Source: Amphibiibacter pelophylacis
GTDB taxonomy: Bacteria > Pseudomonadota > Gammaproteobacteria > Burkholderiales > Burkholderiaceae_C
Assembly: GCF_037688875.1 (NCBI RefSeq)
Contig: NZ_JAWDIE010000001.1
Span: 211,881 to 275,880, forward strand
Reading direction: 5' to 3'
DNA: 64,000 nucleotides
This document shows positions 43,572 through 52,089 of this stretch, piece after piece. Both the position numbers and the translations under genes were made by a program. Below the pieces are notes generated by a model that was not told the DNA's origin, ran no database searches, and worked only from the letters and a program-made list of their open reading frames with translations. Position 1 is the first letter of the stretch; every line of letters begins with the position of its first letter.

Positions 43572-44933
43572 ATGCCTTCATCCCCGCGCCGCCCGATCCC
43601 GCCCGCCCCGATGTTTGACAGCGCCGTTGTCCTGGCGCGTCACATCCAGGACACCCTGGCTTTTTTTGAGGGGGCGGTCGATCCGGCGGGCGGGTTTTTC
43701 CACTTCCTGCGCGACGACGGCACGGTCTTCAACCGGACGACCCGGCATCTGGTCAGCAGCACGCGCTTCGTCTTCACCCACGCCAAGGCGGCGCGGCGCT
43801 TCCCCGATCACCCGCTGGCTGCCGTCTGGCACCAGCGCGCACGCCACGCGCTGAACTTCGTCGAACAGGCGCACACCGTGCTGGACCCGGCGCTGCCCGG
43901 CGGTCGGCGCTACCTGTGGCAGATGCAGTTTGACGGCCGCGTCACCGCCGTGGACGACGCCACCGATTACGCCTACGGCCACGCCTTTGTCGTGCTGGCG
44001 CACGCGCAGATGACCGCGCTGTGCCGCGATCTGGCCCAGCGCAGCGGCTCTGAGCGCGACCAGGCCGAGCACGCCGCCGCCCGCGCCGCACTGGAGTCCG
44101 CCGTGGCCACGATGGACGCGGCCTTCTGGTCTCAGGAGCACCAGCTTTTCGCTGACGAACGCGACGCTTCAGGCCAGATCCCACCGTATCGCGGCCAGAA
44201 CGCCAATATGCACAGCTGCGAGGCCTTCCTGGCCGCCTGGGACGCGACGGGCGAAGCGGCTTACCTGGACCGTGCTGCCCTGCTGGCCGAGCGTGTGGCC
44301 CACGATCTGGCCAACGCCAGCCACGGCCTGGTCTGGGAGCATTTCACCGCCGCCTGGCAGCCCGACTGGGATTACAACCGGGGCGACACGTCCAATATCT
44401 TCAAGCCCTGGGGCTTTCAGACCGGCCACCAGACCGAGTGGGCCAAGCTGCTGTTGCAGCTCGCCCACGCCCTGCGCCGTGCCGGACGCCAGGTGCCGCA
44501 GTGGCTGGTGCCGAGGGCGCGCCTCATGCTGGATACCGGCTGGGAGCAGGGCTGGGACGCGGCGCACGGCGGCCTGATCTACGGCTTCGCCCCGCAGGGC
44601 GATCCGGCGCAGGACACGCAGTGGCAGCCGTTCGACGGCCACAAATACCACTGGGTCCAGGCCGAAACGCTGGCCGCGCTGCTGCATGCTGCGGCGCACG
44701 AGGCCGCCGCCGATCCGGCTTACAGCGCGCTGTGCCGCCAGCGCTACGGGCAGCTCTGGGATTACGCCTGGACGCACTTTGTCGATCACCGCCACGGGGC
44801 GTGGTTCCGCATTCTGGCGCCGGACAACGCCGCGCTGACCGACGAGAAATGCACGGCCGGCAAGGCCGACTATCACAACATGGGCGCCTGCTACGACATG
44901 CTGGACGCCCTGGCCGTTATGGGGGGCGCATGA
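43572..44933 (+). CDS. AGE-family epimerase/isomerase (N-acylglucosamine 2-epimerase fold)
   Basis: The 453-aa (alpha/alpha)6-barrel protein has conserved blocks DATDYAYGHAFVVLAHA, QNANMHSCEAFLAAWDATG, PWGFQTGHQTEWAKLLLQL and YHWVQAETLAALL, containing the histidines used for proton transfer. Members interconvert glucose, mannose, fructose or disaccharides. Placement after a glucose/mannose-type importer and near zwf suggests mannose isomerase or glucose epimerase action. ATG 43572 was used; ATG 43611 is possible. It overlaps ghrA by ATGA. Confidence 0.85.
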   Translation: MPSSPRRPIPPAPMFDSAVVLARHIQDTLAFFEGAVDPAGGFFHFLRDDGTVFNRTTRHLVSSTRFVFTHAKAARRFPDHPLAAVWHQRARHALNFVEQAHTVLDPALPGGRRYLWQMQFDGRVTAVDDATDYAYGHAFVVLAHAQMTALCRDLAQRSGSERDQAEHAAARAALESAVATMDAAFWSQEHQLFADERDASGQIPPYRGQNANMHSCEAFLAAWDATGEAAYLDRAALLAERVAHDLANASHGLVWEHFTAAWQPDWDYNRGDTSNIFKPWGFQTGHQTEWAKLLLQLAHALRRAGRQVPQWLVPRARLMLDTGWEQGWDAAHGGLIYGFAPQGDPAQDTQWQPFDGHKYHWVQAETLAALLHAAAHEAAADPAYSALCRQRYGQLWDYAWTHFVDHRHGAWFRILAPDNAALTDEKCTAGKADYHNMGACYDMLDALAVMGGA

Positions 44934-45925
44934 CGACGATCTACCTGTGCGGCACGCTGCCGCAGCACGACGTGGCGATCTGGCAGGACGCGCTGCGCCA
45001 GGCCCTGCCGGGCAACGACTGGGTGTTCAACATCGGCGATCAGCCCTGGCCTGCGCTGGACAGTGATGCAGCGCTGCGCTCCCGCATCGACATCGCCCTG
45101 GTCGCCAACCCCAGCCCGGCGCAGGTGGCGCAGCTGGCCGCGCTGCCGCACCTGCGTCTGATCCAGTCGCTGTGGGCGGGCGTCGAGAAGCTGACCAGCC
45201 AGCCCGACTGGCCGCGCCACATTCCACTGGCCCGCATGGTTGATCCGCGCATGACGCAGGCCATGGCGCAGACAGCGGTCTGGGCGGTGCTGTCGCTGCA
45301 CCGCGATTTCTTCGGTTACCAGGACCAGCAGGCGCAGCGCCAGTGGCTGGAGCGCCAGCAGCCGCTGGCCCGCAACTGCCCGGTCACCGTGCTGGGCGCG
45401 GGCGAGTTGGGCCTGGCCGTGGCGCGGCAGATCGCCAGCCTGGGCTACCCGGTGCGTGCCTGGTCGCGCGCAGGCACCCGCCAGATCAGCTGGAACGGCC
45501 AGCAGGCCGTGGTGGGCGAACCCGCCGCGCAGGATCTGGACGCCCTGCTGGCGGACACCCGCATCGCCATCAACCTGTTACCGCTCACCGCGCAGACGCG
45601 CGGCTTTTACAACGCCGCCCGACTGGCCGCGCTGCCCCAGGGCGCCAGCCTGATCAACCTGGCGCGCGGCGGTCATGTGATCGACGACGACCTGCTCGCC
45701 GCGCTGGACAACGGCCATCTGCACCGCGCTGTTCTGGATGTCTTCAACACCGAGCCACTGCCGCAAGACCACCGCTACTGGACGCACCCGCGCGTCACCG
45801 TTCTGCCGCACATCGCGGCCAAAACCAGCCCCGAAACCGGCGCCGAACTCGTCGCCAGCAACGTCGCCGCCAGCCGAAGCGGCCAGCCACTGCAGCATCA
45901 GGTGGAGTGGGAGCGGGGGTATTGA
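44930..45925 (+). CDS. ghrA: glyoxylate/hydroxypyruvate reductase A-type dehydrogenase
   Basis: The 331-aa D-2-hydroxyacid dehydrogenase has the NAD(P) motif VTVLGAGELGLAVARQI and catalytic Arg in LARGGHV, Glu in FNTEPLP, and His in VLPHIAAKT. This is the GhrA subfamily, which reduces glyoxylate and hydroxypyruvate. It is translationally coupled to the epimerase and is probably the last gene of the sugar operon. It ends 16 bp from a convergent gene. Confidence 0.9.
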   Translation: MTTIYLCGTLPQHDVAIWQDALRQALPGNDWVFNIGDQPWPALDSDAALRSRIDIALVANPSPAQVAQLAALPHLRLIQSLWAGVEKLTSQPDWPRHIPLARMVDPRMTQAMAQTAVWAVLSLHRDFFGYQDQQAQRQWLERQQPLARNCPVTVLGAGELGLAVARQIASLGYPVRAWSRAGTRQISWNGQQAVVGEPAAQDLDALLADTRIAINLLPLTAQTRGFYNAARLAALPQGASLINLARGGHVIDDDLLAALDNGHLHRAVLDVFNTEPLPQDHRYWTHPRVTVLPHIAAKTSPETGAELVASNVAASRSGQPLQHQVEWERGY

Positions 45926-45941
45926 GGGCGCACTGAAGGCA

Positions 45942-46487
45942 TCAGATACGCTGTGCGGCAGGATGTCCGGGGTGTTCCGACAGGAAATCGAGCGCCACCG
46001 AGCGGATGTGCGAGGCCCACTGGTTCGCGGGCGCAAGCCGGTCTGAAGTCAGAAACGGTCGCAGCACGCTGCTCGTGATGTGCGGATTGTTGAGCGTTGC
46101 GCCCCGCTCGGCGATGTAGCGAGAGCGCAGTTGCAGAAGATTCAGCATCCCAGCGGGTGACAGGCGCGCTTCGTCATCCACTTGCACGTCCAGAGCCTCA
46201 GTGTATTGCTGGGCACTCCACTGCTGCCTGTGCAACCGTTTGGCTTCTGCCAGCGTGTAGCTGCTTTTCTCGCCGCAGACCTCGTGAAGGTCGTCCAGAG
46301 TCAAACGGCGCGAAGCCAGTTTGGACAGATGGAAATCGATAGCGATTTTTTCCTCGATGGACGCGATCCAGGGTTCCAGGTCCATCGGGGTCAGGCACAG
46401 GCAGTGCTGCAGTTCCGGCCGGTGCCGGTCACGGCTGTAAAAGCCGATCACGAACAGCATTCGCCGCCAGCGGGAAATGTGCGCCAT
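45942..46487 (-). CDS. unknown protein downstream of and overlapping the cytosine methyltransferase
   Basis: I do not recognise this 181-aa protein. It is mostly helical and charged, with no signal peptide or membrane span; a clear PD-(D/E)xK or HNH nuclease motif is not visible. I used ATG 46487 (MAHISRWRRMLFVIGF). A start at ATG 46460 is possible. The reading frame overlaps the methyltransferase 3' end by 59 bp, a compact arrangement typical of restriction-modification pairs. A role as cognate restriction enzyme or control protein is therefore plausible but unproven. Confidence 0.6.
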   Translation of the reverse strand: MAHISRWRRMLFVIGFYSRDRHRPELQHCLCLTPMDLEPWIASIEEKIAIDFHLSKLASRRLTLDDLHEVCGEKSSYTLAEAKRLHRQQWSAQQYTEALDVQVDDEARLSPAGMLNLLQLRSRYIAERGATLNNPHITSSVLRPFLTSDRLAPANQWASHIRSVALDFLSEHPGHPAAQRI

Positions 46488-47634
46488 GCTCAAGTTGAGG
46501 ACTGCTGTGACTTTCCCCGAGGGTGTCAGCCACAGCCCGGGCGACGGCATAGGCCACTGGCGGGCAGACGCTGTTGCCGATCTGGCCCAGCACCTGGTAG
46601 ACGGCGCCACTGAAGATCCAGTCCGGCGGAAAGCCCTGGAGCAGTGCGCAATCGGCGGTGGACAGCCGGAAATGCCCGTTCTCCGGAGGGTAAGCCATGG
46701 CCAGCGCGTGATCGTGCTGGACGCCGTTGGGCCAGATGCCCAGATCGTTCCAGATTTTCAGCGAGGCCTTGCTGTTGAGAATGCCGGTGGTTTTGCGCGG
46801 GCCCGTAAAGCCCGAGCGCAGCGTGGGAGCCACCACATCAAAACCCGTGTCGGGCAAACCGAGGCTGCGGCGCGCCGTGTTGCGGGGCAGCAAGGGACCG
46901 AACAGGGTGCTGACGTCGCCATGCGTAGGCTCTGGCTGAACAAAGCGGCTGGCGTCTTCTGCATGGCTGATGCCGACAAAAAACACCCGGCGGCGGGCCT
47001 GCGGGACGCCAAAGTCATGGGCCGCGAGCCTGAAACGGAACACGGTGTAGTCTTTTTCCAGCGGATCCAGGATCACGCGCTGGACAAACGAGTCAAATTT
47101 CCTGTCCAGCAGACCGACGACGTTTTCCGCGACAAATGCACGCGGTTTGGCCTCATGGATGCACCGGATGAAGTCGCCCCACATATTGCGCGGATCATCG
47201 GCGCCGGCCTGTTTGCCCGCCACCGAGAAAGGCTGGCAGGGCGGGCCACCATGAACCACGTCAACACCTCTGTAGACACTGAAGTCGGCCTGTTGCACGT
47301 CACCGGCCTGATCTCCAGCGTGGATATCCCATCCCGGGCGATTGGCGTTCAGGGTTTCGCCGCAGATGTCCAGCAATTCGAAGCAGGCCGCGTGCTCAAA
47401 ACCGGCGCGTTCGAAACCGAGATCAAGCCCACCGCCGCCGGTAAAGAGCGACAGGCAGCGCAAGCCGCTGGGTTCGCATTGCGGCATCAGGTCGCGCACG
47501 TCCAGCCTGTCCTGCAGGTTCAGCGGTGAACTGGACAGGCGCGCCATTTTGAGCAGATCGACTTTGCGCTGGCGGGCGCGCATCGAGATGCTGCGGTAGC
47601 GGTCGCGCTGCTCCTGGGTCAGGTCGTAAGGCAT
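46429..47634 (-). CDS. DNA (cytosine-5-)-methyltransferase
   Basis: All key C5-methyltransferase motifs are present: motif I LSLFTGGGGLDLGF (SAM binding), motif IV GGPPCQPFS (catalytic Cys), motif VI ENVVGL, motif VIII QARRRVFFVG and motif X QIGNSVCPPVA. A target-recognition region of about 100 residues lies before motif X. The 401-aa size suits a type II enzyme; the recognition site is not readable. ATG 47634 fits. Base composition looks lower in GC than the flanking zwf and ghrA, suggesting acquisition. An unknown gene overlaps its 3' end. Confidence 0.92.
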   Translation of the reverse strand: MPYDLTQEQRDRYRSISMRARQRKVDLLKMARLSSSPLNLQDRLDVRDLMPQCEPSGLRCLSLFTGGGGLDLGFERAGFEHAACFELLDICGETLNANRPGWDIHAGDQAGDVQQADFSVYRGVDVVHGGPPCQPFSVAGKQAGADDPRNMWGDFIRCIHEAKPRAFVAENVVGLLDRKFDSFVQRVILDPLEKDYTVFRFRLAAHDFGVPQARRRVFFVGISHAEDASRFVQPEPTHGDVSTLFGPLLPRNTARRSLGLPDTGFDVVAPTLRSGFTGPRKTTGILNSKASLKIWNDLGIWPNGVQHDHALAMAYPPENGHFRLSTADCALLQGFPPDWIFSGAVYQVLGQIGNSVCPPVAYAVARAVADTLGESHSSPQLEHGAHFPLAANAVRDRLLQP

Positions 47635-47707
47635 ATGAGCATCCGGTCTGAGCCCATTGTGGGCCCCAATGGCATAGCATACCCGCGACCTGGAGGATTT
47701 GCCGCCC

Positions 47708-49156
47708 TTACTGCTCCTCCGCCCAAGCCTCGTTATCCCGCGCGACCAGCGCGCTGGCCGAGGCCGGGCCCCAGCTGCCGGCGGCGTAGGGGCGCGGACC
47801 TTGCGGGTCGGTGCGCCAGTGCTCCAGGATGGGTTCAACCCAGCGCCAGGCCTGTTCCTGCTCGTCGCTGCGTACGAACAGGTTCAGGCGCCCGCCGATG
47901 GCGTCCAGCAGCAGGCGCTCGTAAGCGCCGACGCGTTTGGTGCCCGAGAAGGCGCGGTCGAAATCCAGGTCCAGGCGCACGGGCGTCAGTGCGTCCGAAT
48001 TGCCCGCGCCCTTGGCGGCCATGAGGTGCAGTTCCAGCCCGTCCTCGGGCTGCAGCTTGATCACCAGGCGGTTGGCTCCCGCCGCGCCGGGGAAGATGGG
48101 GTGAGGCACCTGGCGGAAGTTGATGACGATCTGCGCGTCGCGCGTCGCCAGGCGCTTGCCGGTGCGCAGGTAAAACGGCACGCCCGCCCAGCGCCAGTTC
48201 TGGATCTCGGTGCGCAGCGCGACAAAGGTCTCGCAGGTGCTGCCCGGCGGCACCTTGACTTCGTCCAGATAGCCCGGAACGGCCTGGCCGTTGATCTGCC
48301 CGGCGCGGTACTGACCGCGCACCACGTCGCGCGCGACGCTGACGGCATCGAAGGGCTTGAGCGAGCGCAGCACCTTGAGCTTTTCGTCGCGGATGGCGTG
48401 GGCTTCGTTGCTGGCGGGCGGCTCCATGGCGATCATGGTCAGCAGCTGCAGCGCGTGGTTCTGGATCATGTCGCGCAGCGCGCCGGTGCCGTCGTAAAAA
48501 TCGCCGCGCGTGCCCACGCCCAGGCTTTCGGCCAGGGTGATCTGCACGCTGGCGATGCTCTCGCGGCGCCACAGCGGTTCAAACAGCGCGTTGCCAAAGC
48601 GCAGCGCCGTCAGGTTCTGCACCGAGGGCTTGCCCAGGTAATGGTCGATGCGCAGCGCCTGGTTTTCGGTGAACACGCGGCGCACGATGGTGTTGATTTC
48701 CTGCGCGCTGTCCAGGTCGTGGCCCAGCGGTTTTTCCAGCACCACGCGGATGCCGTCGTGGTTCAGGCCGTGAGCGCCCAGCTGCTCGCAGACCACCGGG
48801 AAAAGGCTGGGGCTGACGGCCAGGTACAGCACCGAAGGCACTCCGGGGCGTTCGCCCAGCCAGTCGCGCAGGGTGATGTAGTCGTCAGGCCGGGACAGAT
48901 CCATCCGGCGGTAGAAGAGGCGCTCGGCGAAGGCCGCGAACTCGTCGTCACTGGGGCGCTTGGAGGGTTCGACATCGTCAAAGCGCTCCTTGATAAAGGC
49001 GCGGTATTCGTCGTCGGTGCGCTCGTCGCGGGCCATGCCCAGGATGCGGCCCCCTTCGGGCAGCGTGCCATGGCGGAAGGCCTGGAAGAGGGCCGGGAGC
49101 AGTTTGCGCCAGGCCAGATCGCCGGTGCCGCCAAAAAGGACTAGATCGAAGGCCAT
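47708..49156 (-). CDS. zwf: glucose-6-phosphate 1-dehydrogenase
   Basis: Zwf oxidises glucose 6-phosphate to 6-phosphogluconolactone, feeding the pentose-phosphate or Entner-Doudoroff route and supplying NADPH. The 482-aa enzyme has the nucleotide-binding start VLFGGTGDLAWRKLLPAL, the active-site motif RIDHYLGK, and GTGALRDMIQNHALQLL. It stands on the opposite strand to the sugar importer genes, separated by the methyltransferase locus that seems inserted between them. Confidence 0.95.
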   Translation of the reverse strand: MAFDLVLFGGTGDLAWRKLLPALFQAFRHGTLPEGGRILGMARDERTDDEYRAFIKERFDDVEPSKRPSDDEFAAFAERLFYRRMDLSRPDDYITLRDWLGERPGVPSVLYLAVSPSLFPVVCEQLGAHGLNHDGIRVVLEKPLGHDLDSAQEINTIVRRVFTENQALRIDHYLGKPSVQNLTALRFGNALFEPLWRRESIASVQITLAESLGVGTRGDFYDGTGALRDMIQNHALQLLTMIAMEPPASNEAHAIRDEKLKVLRSLKPFDAVSVARDVVRGQYRAGQINGQAVPGYLDEVKVPPGSTCETFVALRTEIQNWRWAGVPFYLRTGKRLATRDAQIVINFRQVPHPIFPGAAGANRLVIKLQPEDGLELHLMAAKGAGNSDALTPVRLDLDFDRAFSGTKRVGAYERLLLDAIGGRLNLFVRSDEQEQAWRWVEPILEHWRTDPQGPRPYAAGSWGPASASALVARDNEAWAEEQ

Positions 49157-49411
49157 TGATTTTCCTTGTTCGGAATCAGAAGAAGGCTGAGGGCTGCATT
49201 GTCACGCGCCTGGGTCCGGGCGATCTTCTGAATGGGTTTCGGGGACTGTGGCAGCGCTAACATCGATTGTCCAGGATTTCTGTCGTAAATCGGCCGCAGC
49301 GCCGTCCAGGAAACCCCACACCAGCGCGGCGCGATGCACCTGTGCAACATTTGCACACATTAAGCGTGTCCACAGCCCTTATCATCTGCCCCATCTTTTC
49401 TAGGAGATCTC

Positions 49412-49801
49412 ATGTTCACCACCTCTTCGAACGGCGTTCGCGCCCTGTTGGCATCCGCAACCCTGGGCCTGGCCCTGCTCGCTCCGGCCGCTAACGCCCA
49501 CGCAGGCCCCGTTAAAGACACGATGAAAGAGTTCAAGACGGATTTCGGCGCCGTCATGCAAAGCAAGACCATCGGTGATTTCAACACCGCGCTGGCCCAG
49601 CTGCAGGCCGCCACCGCCAAAGGCAAGGAAGTCCAGTACGGCAAGAACCCCGCCGCCTGGAAACAGGGCATGACCGAGCTGGACGCCAGCCTGGTCAAGG
49701 TCAAGGCTGTCGCCGACAAGGGCGATCTGACCGCCGCCAAGGCCGCCATGAAGGACGTCGGCGCCGTGCGCGACAAATTCCACAAAATGCTGGGCGAATA
49801 A
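49412..49801 (+). CDS. cybC: periplasmic cytochrome b562-type protein
   Basis: The 129-aa product has a signal peptide (cleavage near NAHA) and a four-helix bundle. The axial ligand pair of cytochrome b562 is present: Met in DTMKEFK at the start of the mature protein and His in VRDKFHKML at the C-terminus. The heme would be non-covalent; no CxxCH is present. Its electron partner is unknown. It has its own upstream region and a downstream terminator. Confidence 0.82.
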   Translation: MFTTSSNGVRALLASATLGLALLAPAANAHAGPVKDTMKEFKTDFGAVMQSKTIGDFNTALAQLQAATAKGKEVQYGKNPAAWKQGMTELDASLVKVKAVADKGDLTAAKAAMKDVGAVRDKFHKMLGE

Positions 49802-49841
49802 TCCCCGCTGCATCAGCGGCCTGCTTCGCGGCAGGCGCCTG

Positions 49842-49876
49842 GGGCCGGCCCTTGCGGGTGCGGCCCTTTGTTTTTT
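49842..49876 (+). terminator. intrinsic terminator after cytochrome b562
   Basis: A GC stem GGGCCG/CGGCCC with an inner GCCC/GGGT pair is followed by TTTGTTTTTT. It separates cybC from tig. Confidence 0.65.
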
Positions 49877-50033
49877 GCCGGGCGACTTTGCCGGATCCGG
49901 TCCGCCGGGTGGGCCGCGACGATGCGATAATGCCGGATTCGCCGTGACCGGCGTGGCGCTGCGCTGTGCGCCGCCTGTGGGTCAAGGGCGATCCGATCAA
50001 CCCCAGTCTGGATTTGCACAAGGAAAATACATC

Positions 50034-51356
50034 ATGACAGTCGCCGTTGAAACCCTGGAGAAGCTGCAGCGCCGCGTGACCCTCACCCTCTCGCCGCAGG
50101 CGGTTTCGGCCGAGGTGGACAAGCGCCTGAAGAAACTCGCCCGCACCGTCAAAGCCGACGGCTTCCGTCCGGGCAAGGTGCCGATGTCGGTGGTCAACCA
50201 GCGCTTTGGCTATTCGGTGCAGTACGAGGTGCTCAATGACCAGCTGGGCGCAGCCTTTGACCAGACCGCCCGCGAAGCCGGTCTGCGCGTGGCCGGTGCG
50301 CCGGACATCGCTCCCGTCGAAGGCCAGAAGGCCGAAGACCAGGCCGCGGGCATGCAGTTTCACGCCACCTTCGAGGTCTACCCCGAAATCACCCTCGGCG
50401 ATCTGAGCGCTGTGGCCGTGGACAAGGTCAGCGCCGAAGTCAACGACGGTGCCATCGACCGCACCGTGGGTATCCTGCGCGCCCAGCGCCGCACCTTCAG
50501 CCAGCGCGCCGCCTCGGTCGCGACCGAAGCCGGTGACCGCGTCACCATCGACTTCGAAGGCAAGATCGACGGCGAGCCCTTTGCGGGCGGCGCCGCCCAG
50601 GATTTCCAGTTCATCGTCGGCGAAGGCCAGATGCTGGAGCAGTTCGACCAGGCCGTGCGCGGCATGAAGGTCGGCGAATCCAAGACCTTCCCGCTGCAGT
50701 TCCCCGAGGATTACCACGGCAAGGACGTCGCGGGCAAGGAAGCCGACTTCCTGGTCACGGTGAAAAAGCTCGAGCAGCAGCACCTGCCTGAGGTCGATGA
50801 CGCTTTCGCCCAGTCGCTGAACGTGGCCGACGGCACCGTGGACGGCCTGCGCGCCGACATCCGCAAGAACCTGGAGCGCGAGGTGAAATTCCGCGTGCTG
50901 GCCCGCAACAAGGCCGCGGCCATGGACGCGCTGCTCAAAGTCGTTGATTTTGATCTGCCTTCGGCGCTGGTCAAGGGCGAAGCGCAGCGCATGGGCGAGC
51001 AGATGCGCGCCGACCTGAAAGCGCGCGGCATGAAGGACGCCGACAAGATGCCCATCCCCGAGGATGCGTTCACCGAGCAGGCCGAGCGCCGCGTGCGCCT
51101 GGGCCTGGCCGTGGGGGAGCTGGTCCGCCAGCACAGCCTGCAGGCCAAGCCCGAGCAGCTGCGCGCGCACCTGGACGAAATCGCCCAGAGCTACGAAAAG
51201 CCCGCCGAAGTGGTCCAGTGGTATCTGGGCGACCGCCAGCGCATGGGCGAGGTCGAGGCCGTGGTGCTGGAAAACAATGTGGCTCAGTGGATCCTGTCGC
51301 AGGTTCAGGTCACCGACAAAGCCGTCGGTTTCGAAGAACTGATGCAGCAGGCTTGA
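50034..51356 (+). CDS. tig: trigger factor
   Basis: Trigger factor is the ribosome-bound chaperone and prolyl isomerase. The 440-aa protein has the ribosome-binding N-domain with signature FRPGKVPMSVV, the FKBP-like PPIase domain (GDRVTIDFEGKIDGEPFAGG) and the helical C-domain. ATG 50034 is preceded by AAGGAAAA. It opens the tig-clpP-clpX-lon cluster, the standard order in proteobacteria. Confidence 0.95.
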   Translation: MTVAVETLEKLQRRVTLTLSPQAVSAEVDKRLKKLARTVKADGFRPGKVPMSVVNQRFGYSVQYEVLNDQLGAAFDQTAREAGLRVAGAPDIAPVEGQKAEDQAAGMQFHATFEVYPEITLGDLSAVAVDKVSAEVNDGAIDRTVGILRAQRRTFSQRAASVATEAGDRVTIDFEGKIDGEPFAGGAAQDFQFIVGEGQMLEQFDQAVRGMKVGESKTFPLQFPEDYHGKDVAGKEADFLVTVKKLEQQHLPEVDDAFAQSLNVADGTVDGLRADIRKNLEREVKFRVLARNKAAAMDALLKVVDFDLPSALVKGEAQRMGEQMRADLKARGMKDADKMPIPEDAFTEQAERRVRLGLAVGELVRQHSLQAKPEQLRAHLDEIAQSYEKPAEVVQWYLGDRQRMGEVEAVVLENNVAQWILSQVQVTDKAVGFEELMQQA

Positions 51357-51437
51357 TGTCCGGGGCTGCGGCCCCACATCATCCCTTCTGGCGGGGCGCG
51401 GGTGCTCCGCCGCAGACATTTTCATCAAGGACAGCAC

Positions 51438-52055
51438 ATGAACATCCAAGCCATGCAGGACGTGCAGAACCTGGGGCTGGTCCCCATGGTGATCGAGCAG
51501 TCAGGGCGCGGTGAGCGCTCTTACGACATTTACAGCCGCCTGCTGCGCGAGCGGGTGATTTTCCTGGTGGGCCCGGTCAACGACCAGACGGCCAACCTGG
51601 TGGTGGCGCAGCTGCTGTTTCTGGAGAGCGAGAACCCCGACAAGGACATCTCGCTGTACATCAACTCGCCGGGCGGCAGCGTGAGCGCGGGCATGTCGAT
51701 TTTCGACACCATGCAGTTCATCAAGCCCGAAGTGTCCACGCTGTGTATGGGCATGGCCGCCAGCATGGGCGCTTTCCTGCTGGCTGCGGGCGCCAAGGGC
51801 AAGCGTTTCTCGCTGCCCAACAGCAAGATCATGATTCACCAGCCTCTGGGCGGCGCGCAGGGTCAGGCGACGGACATCGAGATCCACGCCCGCGAGATCC
51901 TGAAAACGCGCGAGCAGCTCAACCGCATCCTGGCCGAGCGCACCGGACAGCCGCTGGAGAAAATCCAGATCGACACCGAGCGCGATTACTTCATGACCGC
52001 CCAGCAGGCCCAGGAGTACGGCCTGATCGACCAGGTGCTGGAAAAGCGCCCCTGA
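51438..52055 (+). CDS. clpP: ATP-dependent Clp protease proteolytic subunit
   Basis: This 205-aa serine protease has catalytic Ser in GMAASMGAFLLAAG, His in NSKIMIHQPLGG and Asp in DTERDYFMTA. It forms the tetradecameric barrel used by ClpX. ATG 51438 sits after AAGGA. clpX follows after 34 bp. Confidence 0.96.
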   Translation: MNIQAMQDVQNLGLVPMVIEQSGRGERSYDIYSRLLRERVIFLVGPVNDQTANLVVAQLLFLESENPDKDISLYINSPGGSVSAGMSIFDTMQFIKPEVSTLCMGMAASMGAFLLAAGAKGKRFSLPNSKIMIHQPLGGAQGQATDIEIHAREILKTREQLNRILAERTGQPLEKIQIDTERDYFMTAQQAQEYGLIDQVLEKRP

Positions 52056-52089
52056 GGCCATCCGACGAACGAAAAAGTGATTGCCGAAC

